Assembly (NCBI GenBank): GCA_944548615.1
Contig: OX155967.1
Location: 25,015,898 to 25,079,897 of the forward strand
DNA length: 64,000 bases
Direction of reading: 5' to 3'
From: Micropterix aruncella
Lineage: Eukaryota; Arthropoda; Insecta; Lepidoptera; Micropterigidae
A model generated the notes under the pieces. It was not told the origin of the DNA, ran no database searches, and worked only from the letters and a program-made list of their open reading frames with translations. The translations under genes were made by a program, and so were the position numbers. Positions within the stretch are counted from its first letter, which is position 1; every line of letters starts with the position of its first letter. Shown in pieces: positions 10,761 to 22,042 of the stretch.

Positions 10761-12518
10761 TTTAACTACCAGTACTGTGTTTGTTTGTATGTTTATGTAC
10801 AATAAACCACTTTTCGAAGAAAAATACTCTTTGTTCCAATTAATTTGCACGGTACTGTAATTTATAATGGGTATAATCCTAAAATAACTATAGCATTTAT
10901 TTTTATTGATACACCAGTGGAACCATACATTTAGGGAAGAGATGGGGGGGATGGGGAAACAGATGAGTACCTCAGTAGCAAAAACGGACATCTGTTATAT
11001 ACTTAAAGTAAAGATAAATCAGTTTCTTTGTGTGAAGTGCTCATTTAATATGTTGTTTTTTTTCTTTATTTTGTTTAATACTCTAGAAATCATATTGTTA
11101 GGTAACCAATATCAATTACTTGTGACAATTGAGTGAAATTATATTTTAAAAATCCAGATTTATAACCAGACAAATCCAAAACAAAGTTTGAAACCGAAGA
11201 CGTGAGTAGATGAGCCTTGATGAAACTGATTTAATATAGAAAAAGTCAGATTACTGTCCGGTTTTCAATGGAATGAACTACACCATTGAAATGAGTGTTC
11301 TATTTAAATTAGAATTCACTTATAACTCAATTTTGACCTGTGTAAAATTAACTAAGTTGCGAAATTCAAAGATCTTTCATTCAAAGATTCAAATTCAAGG
11401 GGCATTGATCAGAAGAACACTGGATATCTAACTATTATTTCTTAGATGAAAACTGACCTAATTTATTGCAGAAAAATACTAAATTCAGACATTCCAGACC
11501 TTTAGTGATATCAATACCTTAAAAACAATCTACTTTGCTTATGTTCAGAGTATCCTTGAATTTGATTGTGATCTGGTGTTCTCGCTATGCTGCCTATAAA
11601 AATCGGCTTGAAAAGTAACAGCCTTGTTTAGTAAAACATCTCAACTTCAAAACCTCTTATAGGACGACTTCAGAACCGCTATGACGCTAAAACATGATCT
11701 CACTTGAGAGCCGATGCTCGCAAGCTGATCTCAGATTTTAGCATAACGAACAACAATCTGGATAACTCGTATCTCGCAAGAAAGCTATTTATGTACCTAT
11801 TTGAACTATTTGAACTATAAGCGTCTTTTATGCGACCAAAGTTAATACTGATTATGCACAAAGTTCAAATAGACACTTTAGCTGCTCTTCACTGCCCAAT
11901 GATGTCAATCAGCATCATAGTCATTGTTCTCCTGGACTTGAACGAATCACATAGCCCTGAAATTGGCGGGCATCACTTGTTTGTTACTTTATAATGTTGG
12001 ACACTGACGTTTTTTTTAACAGTAGTGGTTCGCACTTCATACAAAATTTTTTTTCTATACATATTATCTTCTACAGATGCTGATCGACAAACAGCTTACG
12101 GCAATCATTGTCCAAATATAAAACCCATATAACAACAAGATATAAACATCGGATATGATGATATAAAAATCGGTTGAAAATACCATTATCAGTGCATTCG
12201 GATTACTGCCTTTAACATTGCGAGCAGTTGAATGTGTTAATCTAATACGAAACATTTGCAAAAATAGATATTTTTCCCCTATCACTGGACTATTTTAAGA
12301 AGTCAGTAAAAAAGGTCTGTCTAAACACTAATTTAATAAACTCATCTTATATACGTCTCCAAAATAATGAATACCCAAAAATCTTACAAAATAATGCTTT
12401 CCCTCAATAACAAAGGCCTAAATCAAAAAAGTTGTGGATGGTTTGCCATTTTTCATGTAGAATAATGTTCTGGGATGATTTTTAAAAATTAAATAGTCTT
12501 GGATATTTCCAAGAGTAT
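10761..12518. other. Psi intron sequence without recognisable features
   Basis: About 1.75 kb of AT-rich DNA inside the 12.5-kb intron between the two KH-gene exons. Short frames exist on both strands but none resembles a protein. No element with paired ends was found. Confidence 0.5.
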
Positions 12519-13192
12519 TTAACCCCTCCGTTGCATCGCAACCCGCACGGGTTTCGTGTGTAGTACACTTAAATTGCATCGCGACCCTGTCGGGTTTCAT
12601 GTCGCGCTCACTGCCAGAATTCGATTTAAAAATCGGAACGAGACGCATACCTTTCGTTTGGTACGTTAGAGTATAGAAGAAGATACATTTTCGCATGATA
12701 ATCGATTACAGAGTGCCGATAATCGATTACGATACCAAATTTAAATATAATACGATTCCTGCAATATAATACGCCTGTCATTTTTCGACATGCGCACGGC
12801 TTTCATGGAAAGTGTTATTTTGGTGTTTTCTGGTGCGAATTTTCCAAGAAAAGTGAGTAATTTCCTTTCTAAAAGAATTTGTGAATCAGCATTAGTGATT
12901 TGGTGTAGCATATGTGCATTTTTTCACGTTTTTTGACTATCTAAATTGTTTGTCAAAAATTTCACTGAAAACACGAGGTTAAAATTTTTGGAATATTTAA
13001 TTGTTTTACGAGATAAGGTTTCAATGTTCTATATTGGAAATTTCAATGCGATCATTTTACAGTTCTTCTTTTTATGATCTGTATAGTGGTTTATGACTTA
13101 TGGTCGTTTTTCTCAAGGCCGTCGATTTCACCCTCGATTTCGTAATTTGAAACGGTATGGAGCAGTTTTAACCTCGCGACTCGAAGGGTTAA
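12519..13192 (+). mobile_element. TTAA-bounded piggyBac-like element B (674 bp)
   Basis: Bounded by TTAACCCCTCCG and CTCGAAGGGTTAA. At 22 nt from the left TTAA lies ACCCGCACGGGT, and 43 nt further in ACCCTGTCGGGT; both are preceded by TTGCATCGC and followed by TTTCRTGT. An exon-like segment ends in AAGAAAAGTGAGTAATTTC about 334 nt in, matching element C. The right half (12990-13150) is the shared conserved segment. No transposase remains. Confidence 0.8.
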
Positions 13193-13677
13193 GAAAAAAA
13201 GTCAAGATCCAATAAAAGTTATGACTTAGCTTACGATTTTGTTGATGGCTTGGACCTATTTGTTTTTGTTGCACGTGGTAATTTTTCGAGCCCAGCTTGT
13301 TTCGGACTCTGCCATTCTGTTTTAAAGTAAAGTATTATCAGCCAACGATTGCATTTTTAAGGCTATATTTAATTTAGCTATGCTGTAAAGTTTCCTTATT
13401 ACAATTATGTTTAAGCAAGAGAAATATTTCCTGCAGTGAGATGTTGAACGACCAGAGATTTGTACCGCGCGGTTTGCAGTCTCCAATGTTGTCTGTATCG
13501 TTTTAAGAAAGGAAAATGAAATGCAGTCCGCTTTGAAATCGTAGTGAGCCGCCCGCGGGACAACGGTTAAGGACACCTGGATTATGTAATTTAATGAGGT
13601 AGCAGATACCCGCTAGTGGACTTTTCAATTCTCCTAAGAATCAGACTATAGAATTGTTTAATGATAGGAGTACTCAC

Positions 13678-13817
13678 TCAATCCGACCATCCGGTCCGGT
13701 ACCATCATGAACTCATTGACGGTGCGGTCTCCGCCTCCGAGCATGGGGGGGCCGCTGGGCGGGCCCGATTGGGGGGCTACGCGTGCCGACACAGCCGCCG
13801 CCGCAGCCGCTGCCGCA
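13678..13817 (-). CDS. Psi: Psi-like exon: linker and start of KH domain
   Basis: A 140-nt internal exon on the minus strand. Its acceptor is TTTTGCAG (AG at 13818-13819) and its donor GTGAGTAC (13677 downward). After one base of a split codon it encodes a run of eight Ala, then VSARVAPQSGPPSGPPMLGG, then the first beta-strand of a KH domain (TVNEFMMVPDRMVGL). It ends one base into the Ile codon completed at 1134; the joined residues read VGL-IIGRGG without a gap. Acceptor, donor and phase all agree, so the exon pair is well supported. The Ala/Gly/Pro-rich linker before the KH repeats is usual in FUBP proteins. Upstream exons with the N-terminus were not recognised in this window. Confidence 0.9.
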
Positions 13818-14143
13818 CTGCAAAACAAATCACCCATAACATCAAATCAAATCTGTAATAAAATATACAAAATATATATATATTTTAAAGCATAAAAGGG
13901 AAGGTCAACTTTTCAATATAACCTAGAAGTCACAACAAAACTGAAAAAATAGAAAACGATGACCTAGGTATACGTAGATCTTCCTCAATTTAAATGTTTT
14001 TAAACTAGTCAGGGAATTGATTGGTGCATGTTTCAAAATATGCATTCAGTAGTTTCCGAGTTATAGAAAAATGTTCCTTTCCCTAAATGTTGTCAGTGTT
14101 GTCGGTGTCAGTGTTGCCGGTATTCGTTTAATATTTTAACCGA

Positions 14144-14744
14144 TTAACCCATATATGCCCAGTGATTGGAAAACGAAACAAGAAGTAATACTTTTGGAAA
14201 AGCATCGGAAATCCTTTGTGAGCTCAGTAAAATAAAAAAAACTGCTATCTATCGCAAGAGAACGGAACTATCTCCTATTAGCAACGAAGTTTTAGCAGAA
14301 TTGACATTTTTGATTGAAACAGTAAGCAGTGTCAGTTGTTTCGCGTTTTCATCGTGCAAAAATCATGTCGTCTCCCAAAAAAAGAGTAAGTAATTCAGTT
14401 GAGTAAAGCTTTGTAAAAAATCATAGTTTTGTAGTAAATTTGGGTAAATTATGAACTTATTCGTGTTTTTAAAATTAGTTGATTGTAGATAGAACTAGTA
14501 GATTGCATGTTAAAATAATAATAACTATTAAATAAACTCATTATAACATCTTTGTTTGAATTACCTATAACAAATGTAGCATTTTTGTACATTGTTTCGT
14601 TTTCAAACACCTCTAAAATATATGTAGTTAACAAAAAATTATATACTAAAACTAGTCAATACTGTTATAGAGACCTATAAACATAAACATATCTGAAAAT
14701 AACCAAAATCGAAATCTCAAAATAGTTCGGCATATATGGGTTAA
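14144..14744 (+). mobile_element. TTAA-bounded piggyBac-like element D (601 bp)
   Basis: Perfect terminal repeats TTAACCCATATATGCC and GGCATATATGGGTTAA, 16 bp including the TTAA. About 220 nt in, an ATG opens a short frame (MSSPKKR) immediately followed by the splice donor GTAAGTAATTC. The same kind of short exon plus G-T-A/G-AGTAATT donor occurs in elements B and C, suggesting all retain the promoter and first exon of a former transposase gene. The basic PKKR could be part of a nuclear localisation signal (inference). A longer frame at 14166-14393 overlaps this in another phase and is not convincing. Confidence 0.8.
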
Positions 14745-15005
14745 ACAGCTAGAGGTTGTCCCTTTTTTTAAATATTAAGGAGATGCTGATAGGCCACCCT
14801 TTCTATTATTTGACCGAATTCAATGATGATTTTATAAACGTTGTACCCATTTAAATAATAGTTTTATATAAGTTCTCATGTGTTCATTTTCTGACTATAT
14901 TGCTTTCATATTACATAAAGCAAGAGTAATTGAAAAACAGCATCTGTAAAAGTAGCTACCTATTGATTACATTGGTTTTTGTTTACATTTTTAGATATCA
15001 TTATC

Positions 15006-15280
15006 ACAGTATACCAGACAGTAGCTTCTCTTAGAACAAAATTTAAATCAAAGCGAATAACATCACGAGTCGTAAGGGCTCAGATATGGTCGCCAGATGT
15101 TTCGCTACTCGGCCTACGCAGATATCCAAACGCTTAAAGTCAGCAGCCTTTACCTGCCCGTAATGCGAACCGTTCGCGTTCGTCGTGACGAACCCCTCTG
15201 CCCACATGCCTCACACCCTCTTCCCGCATTGCCTTGTAGCTCGAGAGTAAAGCTACTGGGTGCTATACTGGGTCCAATTA
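15006..15280 (-). repeat. Dispersed repeat, inverted copy of 1825-2040
   Basis: Read in reverse complement it follows 1825-2040 closely: GAGGCATGTGGGCAGAGG, CGTCACGACG, AGTAGCGAAACATCTGGCGA, CTTACGACTCGTGA, and the terminal AGAAGCTACTGTCTGG. It is a member of the GC-rich repeat group, or of an element that tends to sit beside it. Confidence 0.7.
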
Positions 15281-15899
15281 ATTGCGTTTCTATTCAGTTA
15301 AAATTAAGTCGCTTAAAAAATAAGTAGGATTAGTGCGTGCATCTCGATAGTAAAATAATAGCTATCGCGTTTCTGTCAGATTTAACACAAGTAACAAAAT
15401 CTGCGACTTCGTTCTGTGTCTATGGTAATGTACTAAAAAGCTGTCAACACAGGTTTTTCGAAACGTCAAAATCGGCGCTCTGAATCCAGTTTGTTTGGCA
15501 TTTCTTTTGATCCGAATGATATCTGATGTGGCGGTGTTCTAACCGTACTAAAAGACAACATATAATTTACAGGTTATGACGGAAGACGAATTTTCTTTGA
15601 AATCCAAAAGTATAATACACTTAAGTACGTACCGTTGTCGTTATTCATTCGATCTCCTTTGTAATATCCCGACATACGGGAACATTTCAGCAGTAATAGC
15701 AAAAACGGCAAATTCGTACGTAAAAACACAAGCGTCACTCACTAAGTCGCACCGAAACCGCGCGTTTTAAAACTGTCACGTTTAAGCCGGTTTTTATTCG
15801 AACAACTGTCAAATTTTGAGAAACGGAATAGCGTTTCCGGGAGAATGAAATAAATTTAATACAATCTGCATTAAACACGGTAGCACCAAAATCTGACAG

Positions 15900-17180
15900 A
15901 TGAATCGCAATACCTATGTGACTTGCAACGCAATTGGACCCACTGTGACCGCAATTGGATCCACGAAATACGCGAAAAATGATTTCAAGAGTGACTTCCA
16001 CAAAAAGTTCCTGACTGGAATCAGCCAGAATGGCACTGGTCTGGGGTATGGCAGTACAACCATGAGCGATGTGGACTTGAAGAAGTCTCTCTTGCGGGGA
16101 GATTACGACAGCAAAAGTATGGCTCATGCTATTGGCCTTCAATGCCAGAATGATTGGACAACAATTGGAGACTTTTGCATTCCTCCTCCAATGCACTGGA
16201 AAGTAATGTTGAATGACTGGACGCCAGAGATGCTGAAATTTTATTTAAATGCCTTTCAGCATACACTTCCAGACCCCAGTAACCTCGCTCGTTGGAGCTA
16301 TGCCGAGGATAGTTCATGTCCCCTTTGTAGAAACACCCCTTGCACAGCTAGACATATTCTAGCTGGCTGCAAGGTGGCCTTGGATCAAGGACGGTACACT
16401 TACCGCCACGACAAAGTCCTTGCTGTTATTCGCGAGGTACTTAGCCTCTCAGTGGCTCGTGCCAACGAGGGTTCCACAGTATCCTCCAAACCCCCAATAC
16501 AGTTTGTGCGGGTTGGCTCTAAAGGCAAAAAACATCCCACTGCAAAACCTTTCTCAATAATCGAGAAAGCTTCAGATTGGATTATGGAGGTCGATTCGGT
16601 CTCTAAGCAGTATAAATTCCCTGAGTCTCGGATGCACAGCCCTGCGTCCAGATATAACTCTTTACTCTCTATCTCGGAAGATGGTTCTTATCGTAGAATT
16701 AACTGTTCCATGGGAATCAAATATCCCAAAAGACCACGAGTACAAATTAAATAAATACCATGACCTCGCAAATGCCGTCACCCGGAACGGCTTCACTGTT
16801 CACCTTCACGCGGTGGAAGTAGGCGCTCGTGGCCTGCCAGCTAAATCTTTGTTTCACCTTTTTAAAGATCTTGAAAAATAAGGACCTTTTTAAAGGTCTC
16901 TCCAGAAAAATAATCAACTCCTTTCAAGAAAAATTATCTAAAACCGCGATTTCTGCATCTCAAATTCTATGGCTTCGAAGGGGGAGTGAATGGGTGGTAA
17001 GGTGACGCTCACATGTGGCAAGACAGCTGTCCTAAACCTACCACAGCCGGTTCGTATGTCCGGAATCCACTGCTCACCCCCCAGAAGTGTAAAAAAAAAT
17101 AGTATTATGATGGGCCCGACTCCGGTCGGTGAATTCCATGGCAGCTCCGTTTGTATTTTATTTATGTTGTCGAGAAGTTA
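15900..17180 (+). pseudogene. 5'-truncated R2/NeSL-like LINE, C-terminal region and 3' end
   Basis: The frame at 15900-16754 has a zinc-knuckle CPLC-x8-HILAGC followed by GRYTYRHDKVLAVIREVL, the arrangement seen C-terminal to the reverse transcriptase in LINEs with a restriction-like endonuclease (R2/NeSL-type). Near 16690 a frameshift moves the reading into the 16681-16881 frame, which continues LIVELTVPWESNIPKDHEYK and HAVEVGARGLPAKSLFHLF; the two frames together give the expected order. The reverse transcriptase proper is missing. A 3' untranslated region follows, with CTCACCCCCCAGAAGTGT, GGCCCGACTCCGGTCGGTGA and GGCAGCTCCGTTTGTATTTT. A second 3'-end copy is at 19256. Clade placement is by motif only. 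Confidence 0.75.
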
Positions 17181-17490
17181 ACTGAACATTTTTTGTAAGT
17201 ATTGTATTAGGTATTTTTACGTAGAGCGAGCAAAGGCTTATGCAATACTGTATATACTTCATGCTTATGCAATACTTTATAGTCTTTTCCGGGTTATCTG
17301 CGATTTTCATTACGCAGTGTGCTTGCCACCCTATCCGCGGATAATCGGGGCTCTACTGTATTAAGATTTCTTTTCTTAGTATTTTAGTTATTGATTTTTT
17401 TAAATATATTTTGACTGTTTATCTGATCTCAATTCACAAATATTTCTAATAATTTAATTCATATATGATACTGAATCCATTCTATTTATT

Positions 17491-17505
17491 TTAACCCGTT
17501 GAGTA
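17491..17505 (+). mobile_element. Left end of a TTAA-bounded element cut by the assembly gap
   Basis: TTAACCCGTTGAGTA is identical to the left terminal repeat of the 9029-9342 MITE. The run of N starts immediately after it, so the rest of the element is missing. The gap probably falls inside a repeated MITE. Confidence 0.6.
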
Positions 17506-17705
17506 NNNNNNNNNNNNNNNNNNNNNNNNNNNNNNNNNNNNNNNNNNNNNNNNNNNNNNNNNNNNNNNNNNNNNNNNNNNNNNNNNNNNNNNNNNNNNNN
17601 NNNNNNNNNNNNNNNNNNNNNNNNNNNNNNNNNNNNNNNNNNNNNNNNNNNNNNNNNNNNNNNNNNNNNNNNNNNNNNNNNNNNNNNNNNNNNNNNNNNN
17701 NNNNN
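17506..17705. other. Assembly gap (200 N)
   Basis: Exactly 200 undetermined bases. A round number like this normally marks a scaffold gap of unknown true length. Frames crossing it are not meaningful. Confidence 0.99.
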
Positions 17706-18479
17706 AGAAATCTTTCCAGACTGAAAATATCAGTTTTTTTAATGTTTTTTGTTGTGATTTCTTAATAGCTCTTTAGTCCAAATTATTAAGCAACACTGTT
17801 TAAAGATGATAATACACAAAAAAGTGCCTATTTATTGTCAAAAAATTTCAATGTCAAAAATTTCTGGTTTTCCTTTTATATACTCGATACGACAAACTGT
17901 CAAACTCGTGACTCGCGATACACATCCTCCGCGAAAAATACTTCTATAAATTCGTAATCAATCGCTACTTTAAGAAATTGTGAGTCTATTTACGTTCTAC
18001 AGTGATACCACATCTGTGAAAGTGTCTGAAACTCTGCAGCCTTTACGGGTTCAGCAGCAGTGGGTGGCTGACATAAGCCCCTTCTTTGAACTTTATATCA
18101 ACGCTTCATTCTAGAACTGTCTCGTGTGACTTATAACTGAACTGCATGTTAAGACGAAGCCCGAAAAAAGCAGCGAGATCGGCGCAGCGGTTTGAAAGAT
18201 ATAATCCATTTAACATCGAACAAAAGACGTGAGGTTGCCTTGTAAAATATCCCCTAACTAACGGCATTTCTGTCCACCCGGTATCATCCACATATAAAGA
18301 AACCGAAAGGCGCCATTCATCTATACATTAGAATATCTTTGTGAACAGTGCTGTCACGCATTTTTGTTTCAACAAGATCCAAAAACCATTTAAACGACTT
18401 TTGTCTAATTTCATGGAAACGAGGATACGAAGCATTTTCATTTTAATTTTTGGTTTAATATTAGGCGGTTGGCGAGCTC

Positions 18480-18735
18480 AAAAAACGTGGATTCATTCGA
18501 AATTTTAAAATACATTGAAATCTGATTCTATATTGAGGATCAGTCAATGTGATTATTTATTATTTTTGCTTTTTTCGTTTCTATCGAAGACATTTTGTTT
18601 TGCAAAAGGATAAGCTTGGTTTTTAAGATGTGGATGAAATGCGGATCATTCAACGGTGGCAAAGGGAAACCCATTAACGCTACATGTAGTTTCGAAAGTG
18701 GTACACATCCATAGGGGGAGACGGGGCAGGTTGGT
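18480..18735. repeat. Diverged relative of the 620-bp tandem unit
   Basis: Shares ordered words with the 40149-41845 array: TTTTGCTTTTTTCGT-TC-ATCGA, GACATTTTGT, AAGGATAAGC, GGATGAA, TTTCGAAAGT, ACACATCC. Similarity is moderate, so this is an older copy of that family. The following bases (18715-19250) include GGGGCAGGTTGGTAC but no defined element. Confidence 0.55.
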
Positions 18736-19255
18736 ACACAAAAAATCAAACTCATATATTTTAAACAATGGTTGAAATATTCCACTTTTCTTGCATCGGT
18801 ATGCCACAACTACTCAAGTCAATAAAACCAACAACAAAAAACATGAAGGTTTAAAAATATATAGAATATTAAGGTTTTAATGAAAAATGGGTTTTGTGTC
18901 ATTGTGCCTCACCCACGGGACACAATCGTACATTAGAAGGGACGCTTTGGTACTAATAGTTAATTATATGACAATGGTTAATAAAAACCAAAATCTGTAG
19001 CTGAAAAGTAATTTTATTATTTTAACAATAATCAGCCACATAATTCTCACTTATAATCTCAATTGGATAACAAAACTAACAGTTTTGGTAGGTTTTGTAA
19101 ACCAATTACATAACTTAAATAGTGTCTTTGTAAACAAATCAAACAACCTTAAAAATGTTAAGAAAGTTTTGCAAATTATTAACATGAAAAATATAGGAAC
19201 TCCCTTTACGGAAAATTGTTTGATTCTGGAAACCTCAGTTTGATTTCTGGAAGTC

Positions 19256-20179
<924 letters not shown>

Positions 20180-20352
20180 TTTATTACCCATGCAAAGCTA
20201 TTATATAAACAAACTATATAAAACCCAAGTATAACCTCCAGTCTGGCAACACTTAAATACGTACCTGTGTCAACTTGTTTGCCCGCATTCGCACCATTAT
20301 TTCATTCGCGCGCAAGTGCTCTGAGTAATCATTACCTTTCTGGCGGACAGCG

Positions 20353-20443
20353 ATGGATAATGCGAACCCCACAGAGTCACAAACTCTCCTAAACCTGATG
20401 GTTGAGTGGGGCATCAGTCAAGAAACGATAGACGTTTTTAAAG
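20353..20443 (+). CDS. First exon of transposase-like gene (putative)
   Basis: ATG-initiated exon of about 30 codons (MDNANPTESQTLLNLMVEWG then ISQETIDVFK), ending at the donor G/GTAAAT. The LL..W......FK pattern resembles the first helices of a SAM-type domain, which often opens the insect gene family encoding the protein at 22043. I could not find an in-phase second exon linking it to 20644, so either an intervening exon is degraded or the gene is broken here. Confidence 0.45.
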
Positions 20444-20643
20444 GTAAATTTTTCAAAGTATTATTTTGTTTCGTTTTATTCTAGTATGAAAAGAAGGAAC
20501 AGAGAGAATTCGGTATAATTGCAGTGGCTACACCGCTTTCTATTATCATGCGATGTGAGCCATCCATGTCAGTTTTCTATATTTAAAAAAATCAGGTAAG
20601 TACTTAATCCACGCTATTATACTTATTTACAACTGTATTGCAG

Positions 20644-20803
20644 GAGACATACCACATCCCAGCATCTTCTTATGGATCCGGACAATATATACCGGCAAAG
20701 GGAAAATTAATTGATAGATATTACAATCAACTGCGCCTACTCCGTCAAGCTGGGGTGCTGCCTGCCTATAAAAAAAGGAAGATTGCTGAAGAGCAACAAC
20801 TTG
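20644..20803 (+). pseudogene. Exon of transposase-like gene, basic linker region
   Basis: Acceptor TATTGCAG precedes GAGACATACCAC. In one frame the exon reads ETYHIPASSYGSGQYIPAKG then KLIDRYYNQLRLLRQAGVLP and ends with a Lys-rich KKRKIAEEQQL near the donor. The phase does not match the end of the first exon, so the gene model is incomplete. I recognise the general pattern from uncharacterised insect transposon-related proteins but know no function for this segment. Confidence 0.45.
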
Positions 20804-21234
20804 GCAAGTATTTCTTTATATATTACTATACTACAGGATGATTTTGTATAGCTACAGGCCACATCAGAAGTTGATTCTGTTCACGAAACTGAACAACTTT
20901 GGTTCTACGACTTTTCGTTTTTTTTTTTAAATATCGACTCGTACATTTTTAAAAAAAAACTTCTAACCCCTAAATGTGTGTGGTCAATGAAATTAGTTTC
21001 TCGAAAAGCTAAAAGTTTTAGAACAAAAGCTGTTCAGTTTCATTTGCAGAATCACCTACTGAATTAATTATTAAAGACTTACAGCTACTTAAACAACCTG
21101 TACAGGGTGTGTTTCTTCCTCTATTTAGGAGAATGTTCTGTAGATCAATCTGAATCACTTTTAATTTATACTCTTTTCTATCCTATATTTATTCTATACT
21201 TCTTAATTTAATCACTTTTAATTAATAATTAAAG

Positions 21235-21535
21235 AGCGTGCAAGAAAAAGAACCCTATTAGGGTGATATCGTTCTCTTACCATCTGTCTGTCTGTATGTC
21301 TATCCATCCGTCTGTTCGTCCGTCTCACGATTACGTAGCTTTACGTTTTATACTTACAAATTTTATATTGTGCAGTAATGCTGAAGAATCGATCCATCAG
21401 ATAAATTAACTTTGAAAAAATACAAATAAAAATAACCGTTCAACATGTTGCCCGAAGCGAGAGTTGAACCCGCGTCCTTGAGGCGGATCGATTCTGCAGT
21501 GTTACCTTATAATCTAAAAAAGTAACTGCCTAATA
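21235..21535 (-). repeat. tRNA-derived SINE relic
   Basis: In the minus orientation, 21440-21490 carries the second half of a tRNA-like sequence, with a B-box-like GGGTTCAACTCTCG and CTTCGGGCAAC. It is followed leftward by body sequence and a (TCTG)n-like stretch at 21275-21325. No full cloverleaf can be drawn, so it is a SINE and not a functional tRNA. Confidence 0.55.
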
Positions 21536-21763
21536 ACAAATTAGAGCCTTAGTGCCGGCAGAGATTTAGAATATCTATGTACGTTCTCGACTACCCATGG
21601 TCGCCCCACTTCTCATACTTTTTCGCCCATTATCAATTTTAATTTATAATTTAATCCTTAACAGTAATTGTACAATAGGTAGGTATGAATTATACGAGAG
21701 ACAAAGTGATTGAATATACATAATATATCTATTTTAAGCTATTACAATATTTTGAAATTTCAG

Positions 21764-21956
21764 ATGTAGCATTAGACGACAAACAAGCCAAAGAAACGTG
21801 GACGTGGTTGAAATACAACAGAGAACCATGGACGCTTGTAGAAGAAAGTGGACTCAGTGCGATTATAGAAAAAGGAAAATATGTGAAACCACAAAAACGC
21901 TAACGGATGTATTCACTGAATGGCCGTGTCTTAAACAATCTAATGCATACCGACTA
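21764..21956 (+). pseudogene. Frameshifted exon of transposase-like gene
   Basis: Begins after the acceptor TTTGAAATTTCAG and ends at CGACTA/GTAAGT. The first half reads DVALDDKQAKETWTWLKYNR and the second half, in the +1 frame, WTQCDYRKRKICETTKTLTD then VFTEWPCLKQSNAYRL. The W....R...I....T...I..EWP.LKQ..AY.L pattern is typical for this family of transposon-related proteins. The frame change near 21845 needs a one-base indel, so this copy probably no longer makes the full upstream protein. Confidence 0.6.
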
Positions 21957-22042
21957 GTAAGTTATATCCCTAATCTAATAAGTATCTTTGAAAATGTATG
22001 AAACATGTCTTTTCAATAATTGTATCAACTTAAAAATTCAAC

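Noticed and set aside
16129..16317. Minus-strand ORFs opposite the LINE remnant at 15900
   Set aside because: They overlap a frame with clear zinc-knuckle and LINE motifs and have no resemblance to proteins themselves.
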